NCBI GenBank assembly: GCA_021018815.1 | Contig: JAITYX010000065.1 | Location: 228,501 to 292,500 of the forward strand | Reading direction: 5' to 3' | DNA: 64,000 bases | From: Talinum fruticosum | Taxonomy: Eukaryota; Streptophyta; Magnoliopsida; Caryophyllales; Talinaceae | Shown here: positions 1 to 10,433 of the stretch, piece after piece | Numbering within the stretch: position 1 is the stretch's first letter | How the letters are laid out: every line of letters starts with the position of its first letter | Notes under the pieces: generated by a model | Told to the model about the DNA's origin: nothing | The model's input: the letters and a program-made list of their open reading frames with translations, nothing else | The model's database searches: none | Program-made: the position numbers and the translations under genes

Positions 1-309
1 GGGTAGTTTCGATTTGGTATTACATACCGAGATGAATTGTAATTATTGTGAAGTTGAAGTCAATGTTGTAATTGTAAAACATTGAATGTGAAAATGCATT
101 AATGTGATTGGTTTGGATTGTTATCATGAATAATGGTAGTTGACATCGGAAGATTGAGTAGTTGCAAATTTTGCATTAAATGTGAACATTATCGAAGTTT
201 TGGTGGTTAGGTGATTTTTTTAGGGCTTTCGATCACTATTGTAATTTTCGATACGAGTATGTTGAATGAAATATTGATATGTTTGTTGTGTTGTGTTCAA
301 CTCGTAGGT

Positions 310-1830
310 TGAAGAAATGACCGGTAAAAGTGGAAACAAGCGGGGAAAGGTCTGTGACAATCAATCCAATCCATGTCACACAACGTTGTACCCAAAGCCA
401 GCGAGAATGTACGCAATGTCACCGATGATGGGGAGACATCCGCCAGGGAGAAAAAGCGGAGGACTTATGACATGGATGAGGAAGTGATGGAATTGTCGAT
501 GGGTTCTAACATGGATCGGGGGCAAACAGACACATCCGAAAGCAAAGATGTGTCGGCATTTACGATGTCAACCTTAGAGGGGACATCGGACGAGCATGAT
601 TTGGGAGACCCTATGGACATGGACAGGCGGTATGGGAAGAGGACAACAAGTACATCCGGACGGGGGTACATACGGGTATATGTTTGGACGATGTTGATGT
701 TATCCTCCGATCCGGATGTATGTTAGGAACGTTGGATACATTCAACGAAGTTTGGATGATTTCCATACGGAACTCGTGCGGGGATGGCGTTTGCACTCGT
801 GCTTGATTATGGCCTGGTGGAGACCGATAGACACTTGACCCTTGCCTTGATAAAGCGGTGGGTTCCTCGGTGGAAGGCGTTTAGAATAGGAGGGAGGAGG
901 ATGCCTTTTACTTGTGTTTGATGTAATTATGTTAACCGGGCTGCCGGGGACAGGGGTGAAGGTGGATTTGAACGGGCCACCGGTGTCGGCGAAGTTGGCA
1001 CACTACTTATGAGTCGCATGGGAGAGTGGGAGAGGGAGTGGGTGGACTCAATGGTGTAATGTGGGTTGGGAAGAAGCGCTATTTGCGCAAGTACGTCAAT
1101 TGTATGGTCAACTTGGCAAATGAGCACACAACAGAGCAAGAAACGGGGCCGTGGCTTAGGTTGTATTCGTTGGATAGTGTTGAGTGGGGTTTTCTTCCCG
1201 CGTTCTCCTAATGGAGCGAATTGGCATATGCTTGCGTTACGCAGATGATCCCGATGCTTTGGGCCGGTATGCTTGGGTCGAAGCTATTTGGAGGGATGTG
1301 GTCGAGAACATTGAAGATACGCAGAGGAAGCTCGTACATCCGACCTCTCCCGGATAAATCTTGGTGGCTTTTGTGTCCTGCTGCGGGTAGGTCAAGCTTG
1401 TGTTGCTAAAGAAGTAGTGTTGTTTTCGTCCTGCTTGTGTATTCAATGTATGACAAGTATTGTACCATGTGAAACTAATTGATTGTACTCGTGCGGTTGT
1501 GGTTTTATGAGCATACCACACAAAGCATAGCAATTAAGATGGACACCGGTTCCCAAGGCTGCATAGTTGGGGTAGAGTTTAGCACCCGCCCCACTACGAC
1601 GCCGAGGCCATGGTTCGGTCCGTAACGAGAGGAGGAGGTGAGACAATTGAGTATTTGTTTGTTATTGGCGGGATGGGTAGCCTTCATTGAACACGTATGT
1701 AGTTCCTCGGTATGTTGTGATCTGTCAACTGCAGCTTGTACCTATCCCGCATCCACGAGACGATGAGGCTGGGCAGGTAGTTGTCTCCGAATACATGCGG
1801 ACGGATGATTTTCAGCTTTATTTGGAGGAC
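310..1830 (+). pseudogene. Plant mobile domain (PMD/DUF1985-like) gene relic, N-terminal part
   Basis: Fragments in shifting frames resemble the plant mobile domain proteins found in plant genes and in MULE and Ty3 elements; their biochemical role is not established. Visible pieces are ALIKRWVPRWKAF followed by RRMPFTC (about 847-920), MLTGLPGTG (about 925-955), RYADDPDALGRYAWVEAIW with an acidic helix after it (about 1235-1330), and RFPRLHSWGRV (about 1542-1576). A possible start is ATG at 318 (MTGKSGNKRG). Several frameshifts and stops separate the pieces, so no full protein is encoded. It runs opposite to the MULE and GRF genes of the left arm. The family call is by pattern recognition; a profile search would settle it. 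Confidence 0.5.
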
Positions 1831-3198
1831 TCGGAGGTATGTCTTCATAGTTGTTGCATTTTGAAATTATCCTGTACCCCTCATCCTTGCATAATGGTGC
1901 TCGGAGTAGTTGTCTTTTTGTCTTCAATAAAAGCTTCCTTCCCATAAAATTCAATGGTGCCCATGCGAAGAATAGTTGTGTGTCATTGGCAGTTACACGG
2001 AATGCGTGACTCACGACATAAGAGGGACGGGGTTACGTGGTGCCTAATGCCAATAGTAACAACTAATATAATAAACATGAACAGTAAATACATCCGCTTA
2101 TGCCATCAAAAGATGGGGGATCGGAATTAACCAACGAATTTTGAGCACTTTCTATTCAAAACAAGTATTGGATTCATGCCGTGGCCATAAAACGAAAAAC
2201 AAGGCAAATTACAACATATGCCATGGTTATATAGAAAATCGAAGAGCAACGAACGGAGTTTGACATACCTCCATTGCCTGTTGTTGTCCGTTGCCATCTT
2301 CATACTCAACAAAACCATAACAGTACCCCTGGCCGTAGTAAAGTTTACCAAACCGGACTGTCGATCGAATACCATATGTTAAAAGGAGTAATGCAAACAA
2401 TTAAACTTCCATGGCAAACATACCTTATTTCATTGCAATTGAATACCATTGTGCTTTATGGGCCCAAGCTTTTGGAATTCCTTTTGAACTAGTTCACTTG
2501 TTGCTTCATGGGCCCTTGTCCGTGAAATTTTGAGACAAGGTAAGTGTCCTTGTTTAGGATACTTGTGCATAATCACAGCGAATGCAGTCCCATGCTCTTA
2601 AAATAATAAAATCAACCATGGAGATATTGTTAGCCACAAAAACCTGTTTTAAGTAATACACACCTTCAAGAGGAAAACTAATATTCTTCAAAATTTCCTG
2701 AATGTTTTAACAATGATCACACTTGAGAAGTTCACAAAGCATAGACTGTTCATTATATATTACTCGTGGTTATATAGGCATATGAGGAACTCATGTGAAA
2801 TTGAATGCTTTAAATGAGTCAATCAAGGAAATTGTTTGCATGGCTTCCACCATTTTTATGGGTTCTATGATGATGTTTTGGAAGTCAATTTAGAGAGACA
2901 TTTCGATCAAACAAAATAAATTAATTTTTTTATACTAACGACAACATTTATCGACACATACACAAATTCGGACAACTTAGGAAGCAACATAAAATCACAC
3001 AAGAAAAGAAAATGGGTATGGTCAGCTACAAATTTTCAAGTTGTCTTAGTTATGCTTTCATGTTCCGTACCCCAAACAAGATCAAAACCTTCCCTTGCCT
3101 CCCATAAGCCTTTGATGCTATGGGATCCCTTATCCTCATACTCCTTGGAGGATCGTTGTTGTATGTCTTCTTTATGCATTCATCTGTTCTTCCTTTCA
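1831..3198. other. Non-coding stretch between two pieces of the PMD-like relic
   Basis: No convincing coding sequence. It probably holds introns and decayed coding sequence of the PMD-like gene. It ends in a pyrimidine-rich acceptor-like tract finishing in CAG at 3196-3198. Confidence 0.4.
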
Positions 3199-3451
3199 GG
3201 GTGTGCTTACCTTGGAAGAGTGGTTGCGACGTGCGCGTGACCCGTACGCAGCAGAGAAGGAAGCTCATCGCATAACACGGGCAGAGTGTGATTCATTAAG
3301 ACAGAGGTTGCTCGAGTTTGAGATGAGGTCCAAGGCAACCGATGCTCATCCAAGTCATGGCATGTCTACGAATCCCGATGATGTAGAGCTACGTGAGGGA
3401 CATGATGCTGCGGGCAGCATGAGTGTTGACCTTGACGTGTCCGCTTCGTGA
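3199..3451 (+). pseudogene. C-terminal exon of the PMD-like gene, coiled coil
   Basis: An open frame starts directly after a good acceptor (pyrimidine tract, then CAG) and ends at TGA 3449-3451. It encodes TLEEWLRRARDPYAAEKEAH, then a heptad-like segment (ECDSLRQRLLEFEMR), then an acidic serine-rich tail. A charged coiled-coil tail fits the 3' exon of a plant mobile domain gene, but I link it to the upstream relic by position and strand only. No catalytic motif is visible. Confidence 0.4.
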
Positions 3452-4099
3452 TGGACCGGGAAGTAACAACGGTCGTTGGGACCGTGTGCTGCTTGCACGA
3501 TTCGGAATGAGGACGACCCAACTACTGATAAGGCTGGCGTTGGAGGACAATCTTCAACACACAAGGTCGGATCAACAAGTGGGGTCTCGATTGAAAAGTT
3601 TCCATAGAATAAGAGTCCCTTCCAAAGTGCAATCTTCACCATATACCGACCCCTCCAAGCGGGGTCATGCACGTGCAAGCAAAGGGTAATATACCACCTA
3701 CAGTCCCCACGACCCGTTCAAGGGGTAAGGCCGTGATGCCAATCCCGACGGAGGTAATGTACAAAATAATCCCAAACCTCCCTTTTGCGTATACAAACAT
3801 AATCCAAAAATAACAAGTAATGACAAAGCCGCATATAAACGAGTACCATCCCATTAAGTACCTCGGAAATGCAATTCATAGTTACAAAAGTGATATCATC
3901 ATATACAACGAAGTCCAATACAATAGTAACACATATACAAACATACTCCCAAAAGAACACTAATGATGATCAGCCTATACAAAAAGGACCATCTCGCAAA
4001 AAACTAATTCATGGTAATTGACGTGAATATCACCTTGCCTACCTTCATCGTACCAATATACAATGACAATGAATCCCATTATACACATACCCAAAACAA
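3452..4099. other. Repeat-derived stretch without a recognised gene
   Basis: No coding region recognised. The portion nearest 4100 still resembles the sequence just before 59328 in the right arm (inverted), so the paired-element homology continues at least to about 4060. Confidence 0.4.
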
Positions 4100-4773
4100 T
4101 CATGCTAATTCAATTGAAGATGATCTTCTTAACTGTATTTCCCACCCAAAATGAAGCTCATTGTACCCGTACGGACTACATATCAGTCCACAACGAGTTG
4201 CCCTCTTCAGCATGTACAGGATAACGAACATGCACACGAGAACCAGCCTCACCAATTCCCAATAAATATCATACTTATGTTGGTTCCTCAACCTGAACTC
4301 ATTTTCTTTGTCTTGGGTGACAACAACTTTGGCAGCGATTAAATCAGCAATCAATTTCCGATTTTGCCGTTCAAGTGTCAAACCGACACCTTTTCGGTTC
4401 TCGTCAATGGTTCATCCACGTAAGCGGAATGGTTATAGGCCCTCTACAAAAAATCAACACAACTGGTTGGATGATCGGAGATATATTCAATTATTAATAT
4501 ATGCAGTTCATTTAGTGTGGGTGGATATTAATGAAGTTATATTAATGTTTTACTAATTTATTATGGCATCATACAGTTTGGTCAAAGTTTGAAAGTGATT
4601 GGAAAGTTCATAACCTTATGACATCTTGTACGGCGTCCGAATCTGTTTGAAGAATCGCGAACTATGTCGACGGGGAGCCCACAATCACATAGAACCGGGA
4701 CATCAACGTCATCGTCATTTCCGAAGACCCTACCTGTGGAATACTTGCACCCGGTTTCATATTCAATGCCCAT
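4100..4773 (-). pseudogene. GRF-like zinc finger, coiled coil, membrane protein gene 2 (left copy)
   Basis: A two-exon small gene. Exon 1 (4773-4615) starts MGIEYETGCKY and carries a GRF-like zinc finger: CDCGLPVDIV, a basic NRFGRR segment and a further Cys-His pair; it ends at a GT donor. Exon 2 (4443-4100) begins after TTTTTTGTAG with RAYNHSAYVDEP, then a charged helix (LERQNRKLIADLIAAKVV), then a hydrophobic segment YWELVRLVLVCMFVILYML that looks membrane-spanning. One missing base near 4383 shifts the frame relative to the right copy (58616-59240), so this copy is broken. GRF zinc fingers in general bind nucleic acid; the role of this small membrane-linked form is unknown to me. It lies on the MULE strand. 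Confidence 0.55.
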
Positions 4774-5104
4774 TGAATGATTCGAAGTGAGTAAATTTGT
4801 GGTAAACTTGTAGTGGACGGCTATTGGACGAGTGACAATTTATTGAGGTAAGGCCACAATCACATTCATGGTGCACTTGTACTTTCCTTTGAATTTATTG
4901 TGAGGTTAGTGGTATGTTTAATTTGGTGTAGTGGAGGCCCACTATACCTTCATAATGGCGCCAAACTTCCTTCGGCTCCCGCCAAACTTCGATCGGCTCC
5001 CGCCAAAGTCCCCAAAGTACAAGCGTGCGTGAACCGAACACGTCATTTGTAAATGCAATTTCACCACCTCACTAATTAATGTATGCCACCTACTTTCCAT
5101 ATGT

Positions 5105-5255
5105 TATTAAAAATTATTAGGATAATTTTATAATATTATAATATGAAAGCATTGATACCTTTGTATAATTTGGTGTGTCTATTGGGATATTTTTATAATA
5201 TTATAATATGAAAACATTGATACCTTTTTATAATTTGGTGTGTCTGGTTTTTCCA
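5105..5255. repeat. Two-copy tandem repeat, about 75 bp
   Basis: Two adjacent copies of an AT-rich unit containing TAATATTATAATATGAAA, then CATTGATACCTTT, then ATAATTTGGTGTGTCT. They differ by a few bases and short indels. Confidence 0.8.
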
Positions 5256-5565
5256 TTACCATGTAACGTTCAACTAAGCATCATATTTGCTAATAAGTGA
5301 TGAAGGGAAGTGATTTGTATAATTATAGTAAGCAATACTTACAAAAGGTGAACAACAAATTTACGAGCTTTTGTTATCCAAGCATGTAATCGACGTTATC
5401 CTAGGATGCATAAGAATATAATATTGGATAACACCGATAGGGAAACGTTCGCATTTGAGATTACATACCATTGTTGGCAATGAACAACATACGTCAACTT
5501 CAACGGATATACTATACTAACAAGTACTACGAATTATTACTTCAATCGACAACTAGTTTAACTAA

Positions 5566-6051
5566 TCACTTCCATGGAACACCTTGGATAAAAACGAAGC
5601 CGAGAATAACGATTATCACGAGTGTATGCAATGCGAAGGCGCAGAGTTATCTTCCGGACGTATTCCCTTAACTCCGCATCTGCTTTCATGTCCGATTCAC
5701 GAGTCCGAGTGGACAAAGTTGCGTTCTTCGATCATAGTGTCCCTAATTTCTCTTAATTCAGCAATCAAGTCGTCAATCACATCCTTCGCTTGTTGGGGAT
5801 ACTCGGGGTCAATGTAGTTTCGTAAACCACATTGAAGCTCATCCTACACAAAAAGAAGATGTACGAGTTGGGAAGTCACGGATGTACGAGTCTTAAAAAT
5901 CGGGGTCCACCTCTAAAACATTGATTAAGGTAGAAAATGTTAGGTCATTACCATATTCAATTTCTTTGGACACCCCATGTAACGTCTGCGGTAATGATCT
6001 CGGGTCTCAAATTCACAAGCTTCTAGACCACGAGTGGCAGTAAATAACCAT
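5566..6051 (-). pseudogene. GRF-like zinc finger, coiled coil, membrane protein gene 1 (left copy)
   Basis: A second gene of the same design as the one at 4100-4773. Exon 1 (6051-5952) starts MVIYCH and contains the finger remnant GLEACEFETRDHYRRRYMGC, ending at a GT donor after PKKLNM. Exon 2 (5843-5566) begins after a TTTTTGTGTAG acceptor with DELQCGLRNYIDPEYP, then a charged helix (DVIDDLIAELREIRDTMIEE), then a C-terminal hydrophobic stretch read in a shifted frame (VIIVILGFVFIQGVPW). An extra C in the finger (the TCGT near 6034) and an extra T before the membrane segment break this copy. The right copy at 56967-57445 has the same exon junctions but a different lesion. Function unknown. 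Confidence 0.55.
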
Positions 6052-6315
6052 GGTTGAAGGTTTATACAGAATCCGAACTTTTGCAAAACAAGGAAGAGTA
6101 GTATGTGGTTTGGGACCAATCTTCTATTGTGTGGTTTAAATAGTAGGGAAGACAACCGTCTTCATTAATATACACATTGACTTTAGTTGGAACAATAAAT
6201 GCACATATATTAAATGAACATTAGTGTTATCTTTTTGCCCTCAACTTTTATATGCTACTTTTCCCTACTTCTTTACCCCAAGTATTCATTATCCTCCCTC
6301 GCGCCCTAACAACAC

Positions 6316-6400
6316 TTCTGTCATCAACATCCGTGTTCACAAGGGGGAGGTCGAGATGCTTGGAGCGACATCATTGATAGTGGTTGGCTGAATGGTGACA
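6316..6400 (+). pseudogene. Short fragment of an unidentified ORF shared with the right arm
   Basis: Encodes a short piece including GGGRDAWSDIIDSGWLNGD, which matches the longer reading at 56617-56351 on the minus strand of the right arm. Here it stops being recognisable at about 6400, where the 150-bp direct repeat begins. I do not recognise the protein family. Confidence 0.45.
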
Positions 6401-6402
6401 CG

Positions 6403-6565
6403 TTATACTGGGTAAATAATATGGTAATCCTAGGATTACGAAAGTATGCACTAAATTAAACAAAGGTGCGTGACCACAATATAACCCATGACAGGGACCA
6501 AAATGTGGTTGCACTACCGTAGGTCCGACGATAATTACAAATATGATACATGTTTGTAGATAAAG
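6403..6565 (+). repeat. Direct repeat A flanking the gag-like segment (about 150 bp)
   Basis: Shares GTTATAC(T/G)GGGTAAA, ATCCTAGGAT, AAAGGTGCGTG, AATTACAAATATGATACATG and GTAGATAAAGG with 9603-9750 in the same orientation. A single relative lies inverted at about 51335-51490. The pair brackets the Athila-type ORF and its array. It may be a terminal repeat remnant or an older internal duplication. Confidence 0.55.
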
Positions 6566-7033
6566 GGGTTTCCAAATATGATACCGTATGGCCGACAAGT
6601 AACTAACGTAGGGACCAACACGTGCGGAATCAGGTTGATCATTAATTGTAACAAGAAGTTGATCATGTTTTGTTTATAATAAGATAAAAACTTACTACAA
6701 AGGAAGAATGATAAATTCTCAACTCATGACAAAATATATTTCAATGAACACAAAATTTTATATTTAAATATGGAAAATTTTGAGTTACGGCACTCAAATT
6801 CCAATGTCGCCAAACACAAACATAACCCGAACAATAAAACGATGTCATAAAAACAAAGATCATGTACATTATTACACCCACGAACCCAACATTGATATAT
6901 CATATATGAACAACAAATCCATCACTTGTACATCATTGAGAACCACAATACAAAATGTACCTCAAATGACCACCCCCCGAGCATACAGCGCCCTTACCAT
7001 CATTTAAAAAAATAAGCCCCCGCAAGAAAAATA
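6566..7033. other. AT-rich non-coding stretch after the Athila-type ORF
   Basis: No ORF recognised. On the minus strand it is the 3' untranslated region of the gag-like ORF. Confidence 0.4.
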
Positions 7034-8543
7034 TTATGAAAAAGATGGGGTGGGGAAGGCAGCAATTACAAAGTCACTGGTCCCCGTTAGGGTCGGGGCG
7101 GGTGGGTTCCAATCCGGTGGAGCGTACGCGAGCCCACCTTGATGCACATGATGATAGTACATGGCCCTCAACATGTCATCATTCCTCCTCATAACCTCGA
7201 GCTTGTTGCGGCGCTCTTCTATAGCCAACGGTTGACGTCTGTTCATATTGATCGAATCGCCCCGAATTTCCCCGATGTTACTTTGAATAGATTGGCAACA
7301 GTCTTGCACTCCTCTCAAAGTGTCCCCATATGCAATATGATCGGACCGGAGTGAAGCAATCTCCGAGTCTCATATCGACCAAGGCTTGAGCCATTGAATC
7401 GTGGTGCTGGAAAGGAGGGGCTTCGAGACGAGCCAGTAGCTTGAAATTGCGGGTGTTGCTCATGTGCCTCACCACGAGTATGATCTCCCTCCTCACCCTC
7501 CATGGCGACATCATCCTCGACAATATTGTCCTCATCATCCTCAAACTTCCAATTGTTGGGATTGGCTAAAGTAGTGCGGTTGGGGTTTGGGAGTTGAAAA
7601 ATAGGAAGTCCATGATGATTAATAAAATACTTGCTTCCTCGAATCAGGACAAACTTCATCCTAATAAGTGCTTGCATGTCCAACCTCTCTCCAAAAAATG
7701 GGGCTGTAGTTTCTCGATTTTAGTACTCAAATTCAACCCTAACACAATAGCTGTAATGACTCCCCAACCGCAATGACCTTCTTTGGATGCTTCGCCACGT
7801 CCTCCAAGTGACTTACAATGAAAGCCCCTGTGTCAACTTTAATTTTTTCACCGCTGCCCAAAGTAGGAATAACTCTGGGTTTCTAGCAACACCTTGGCTA
7901 TCATGCCTCCCAAAAATCATGTTTGCCATAAGACGTTAGAGATAGCGAAAGGTTATGTTGCAAACATCGGTGACTTTGGCTTGTCGGGACTCAAAAGGAA
8001 CTCGAAAGCCGGATAAATCTCTATCAAAATAAGTTCTCCGCCTACTACAAGTGATTTTAAACCACATTTCCCGGGGAAAAGGTATCCTCTATGCATGAAA
8101 CCCCGGGGTTAGCCGCGAGGATATGATTTAATTGACCCGGATTTAAGTTATAATCCTGGTTGAATAGGCGGAAAAATATATGCACTCTGCCCCCATTACA
8201 TTCCCCTTCCCAATCAACCCCCAAAGAGCTTAGGAACTCAACAATCAACTGATCATACACAGCATATTTAAGCTCCACAAATTCAAGCCAACCCAAGTTA
8301 CCTAACAATCTATGTATATCATCCCAAAGGCCAAGACCCATGAGGATCTCTTGATGTAGGTAACGGGGCTCGAAACTAATCTAGTAGCAAGCACATCAAA
8401 TCTAGCCTTTTGTTCTCTATCGACACATTTAATAGACCTAGAAGAGGAAGAAAGAACAATAGGTTGTGCATGAGCTTTACCTGATTCGCTTCAGCATTTG
8501 GAGCCTCTTGGGTTGGCCTAACTCTCTTAGGTTTTGGAGCCAT
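7034..8543 (-). pseudogene. Athila-type ORF1 (gag-like) relic, left copy
   Basis: Minus-strand pieces run from ATG 8543 (MAPKPKRVRPTQEAPNAEA) through FRLFNQDYNLNPGQLN (about 8165), RYL..LMANMIFGRHDS followed by PELFLLWAAVKK (about 7920-7840), to an acidic linker (EDDEDNIVEDD, about 7520) and a C-terminal helical segment ending at 7034. This order fits the ORF1/gag-like proteins of Athila-group plant elements: a helical domain, a conserved LAHT/LMAN-FGR-D motif with LFLLW, then an acidic and coiled tail. Multiple frameshifts and stops break it. No protease, reverse transcriptase or integrase follows, so this is a gag-only derivative or cargo. The right-arm counterpart (53069-54367) is clearly diverged. 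Confidence 0.6.
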
Positions 8544-8934
8544 AGAGGAAGCATTGAACCTTTGAAATTCTTCTTCGTCACTTGGCCTCAAAATCGTGGC
8601 AAACCTTCAGATTATATGCAACAACCCACACAAACAACTAAAGCACCAAACCTTTTCAGTCTTCAACCCCTAAATCAGCAATGCTGAAATTAGGGTGAGA
8701 GGAGAGAGAAAGTTGAGGCCAAATGTGAGGAAATTGGGCCTTTTTAGGAGAGAATTGGAAGAAAAGGAGGATTTCGTCAAAGAATAATGAGGTTTTAGGT
8801 AGGATTTATGGGTGGGTTAGTGAAGGAGGTCGGTGAGAGAGAGAGAAGAGGGTTTTTCAATGGATACGGGAATTCAGCGAATGAAATGGAAGGAGAAGAG
8901 AAGGAGAGAGGAAAACCGCAATTAAATGACCCGG

Positions 8935-9475
8935 GATACCGTGGCACGGTCGTGCCCAATGGCACGGTGCCGACCGTGCCACCTTGCGGCCTACAACCAA
9001 ATTGGAGAAAACAGTAGACCTTTACGGCACGGCCGTGCCGTGTGGCACGCTGAAAGCCGTGCCACCTTGCGGCCTACGAGTGAAACCTCCCCATCCATTA
9101 CGGCACAGCGCAACTAAAATGGACAAAACGGCAAACCTTTATGGCACGGTCGTGCCATGTGCCACGTTATCGCCCGTGCCATCTTGCGGCCTGCAACCAA
9201 ATTGGACAAAACAGCGAGACCTTCGGGGCACGGTCGTGCCATGTGCCACGTTCAAGACCGTGCCACCTTGCGGCCTGCAACCAAATTGGAGGAACCGAGT
9301 ACACCTTTATGGCACGGTCGTGCCGTGTGGCACGCCGACGACCGTGCCACCTTGCGGCCTGCGGGTAAAAGCTCCCCATCCGGACTTGCACAGCACAACG
9401 GAATTGGGTAAAACAGCAAAGCTGTTTGGCACGGTCGTGCCATGCGACACGCACAAGACCATGCCATCTTGGGGG
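8935..9475. repeat. Array of GGCACG..CGTGCC dyads upstream of the Athila-type ORF
   Basis: Six units start near 8943, 9024, 9142, 9228, 9312 and 9427. Each holds GGCACGGTCGTGCC or a close variant, a second GCACG/CGTGCC pair 20-30 bases later, and CACCTTGCGGCCTGC or similar. Spacings alternate between about 82-86 and 115-118 bases, a higher-order pattern. It lies about 400 bases upstream of the ORF1 start on the minus strand, where a leader would be. It keeps reading frames open on both strands only because the unit lacks stops. Confidence 0.8.
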
Positions 9476-9602
9476 CCTGCAGGTGTAACTTTCCAACCTT
9501 CCGGGCTGCACGCTTCGATTGCCCACCCACACTGCAACCGTGACGACGAGTGTACGCAGGATTCCATCCAAAGCATGTGTAAATTGGAAACCATACTAAA
9601 AT

Positions 9603-9750
9603 GTTATACGGGGTAAACACTTCGGTCATCCTAGGATAACAGAATTATATACTACCGACAACAAAGGTGCGTGTGGACGAATATGTGCTTCAATGGCCAT
9701 AACACCAAAATTAATTACAAATATGATACATGTTTTCTTGTAGATAAAGG
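9603..9750 (+). repeat. Direct repeat B flanking the gag-like segment
   Basis: Partner of the repeat at 6403-6565, in the same orientation and separated from it by about 3.2 kb. Similarity is imperfect and fades after GTAGATAAAGGGATTTAC. Confidence 0.55.
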
Positions 9751-10433
9751 GATTTACATTGTCATCCTCGGGGATGGAGGAAAACTACCACTAAAATTTG
9801 TTTCAATAAAGGATTCACTTGAAGCAACTAAACTACTAAGGAATATTTTAATTACTAAATAAACAAACAAGTACATGATAAAAGTAAGCACTATGCTAAA
9901 CTAAACTACTAATGATGCTCAAACCCACTTTAGCACAACAACCAAATTGTTCCTCAAGCCGATCACCCGGACACTCGTAACTTTCGGGGCAACCTTGGTA
10001 CTATCCGAGTTTTCGGCAATTTCATTAATTACATAATGAAGTACGAAAAGACACATAAGTCTCCTAACTTAGCATTTATTGAGAACTACAATCGAGTCTT
10101 AGGGGTGGCAAGAATGTCTCGGTACAAGCCGGAACAATACACATGACAATATTTACGATAGTATTTGCGCATTCCTTCATACTACAAATAAGGGGTTACA
10201 TAAAATACCCACACATTTGTCCCACCTAACACTAGCCACAACACTAAGGATACAACGGCACGAAGTGGTAATGCTACGTATTACATTTCCCGTGTTAATC
10301 AATAAATGCTTACAAAAAATGTGAAGGCCCGAAAATTTACATGGCCCAAATAGTTACAAGGACCAAACATTACATATACCAATTAATCCTTGAATTGCTA
10401 CTATTATATGCAAAACATGGTGTCACATACTTG
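9751..10433. other. 3' flank of the left MULE transposase gene
   Basis: No ORF recognised. Read on the minus strand, the part from 10430 to about 10150 aligns with 51050-51330 of the right arm (shared GTGACACCATGTTTTGCATATAA and GTAACCCCTTATT), so it is the MULE 3' untranslated region. Confidence 0.5.

Noticed and set aside
8984..9616. A 210-codon open frame on the plus strand
   Set aside because: It is the CACG repeat array read through; frames on both strands are open because the repeat unit lacks stops.
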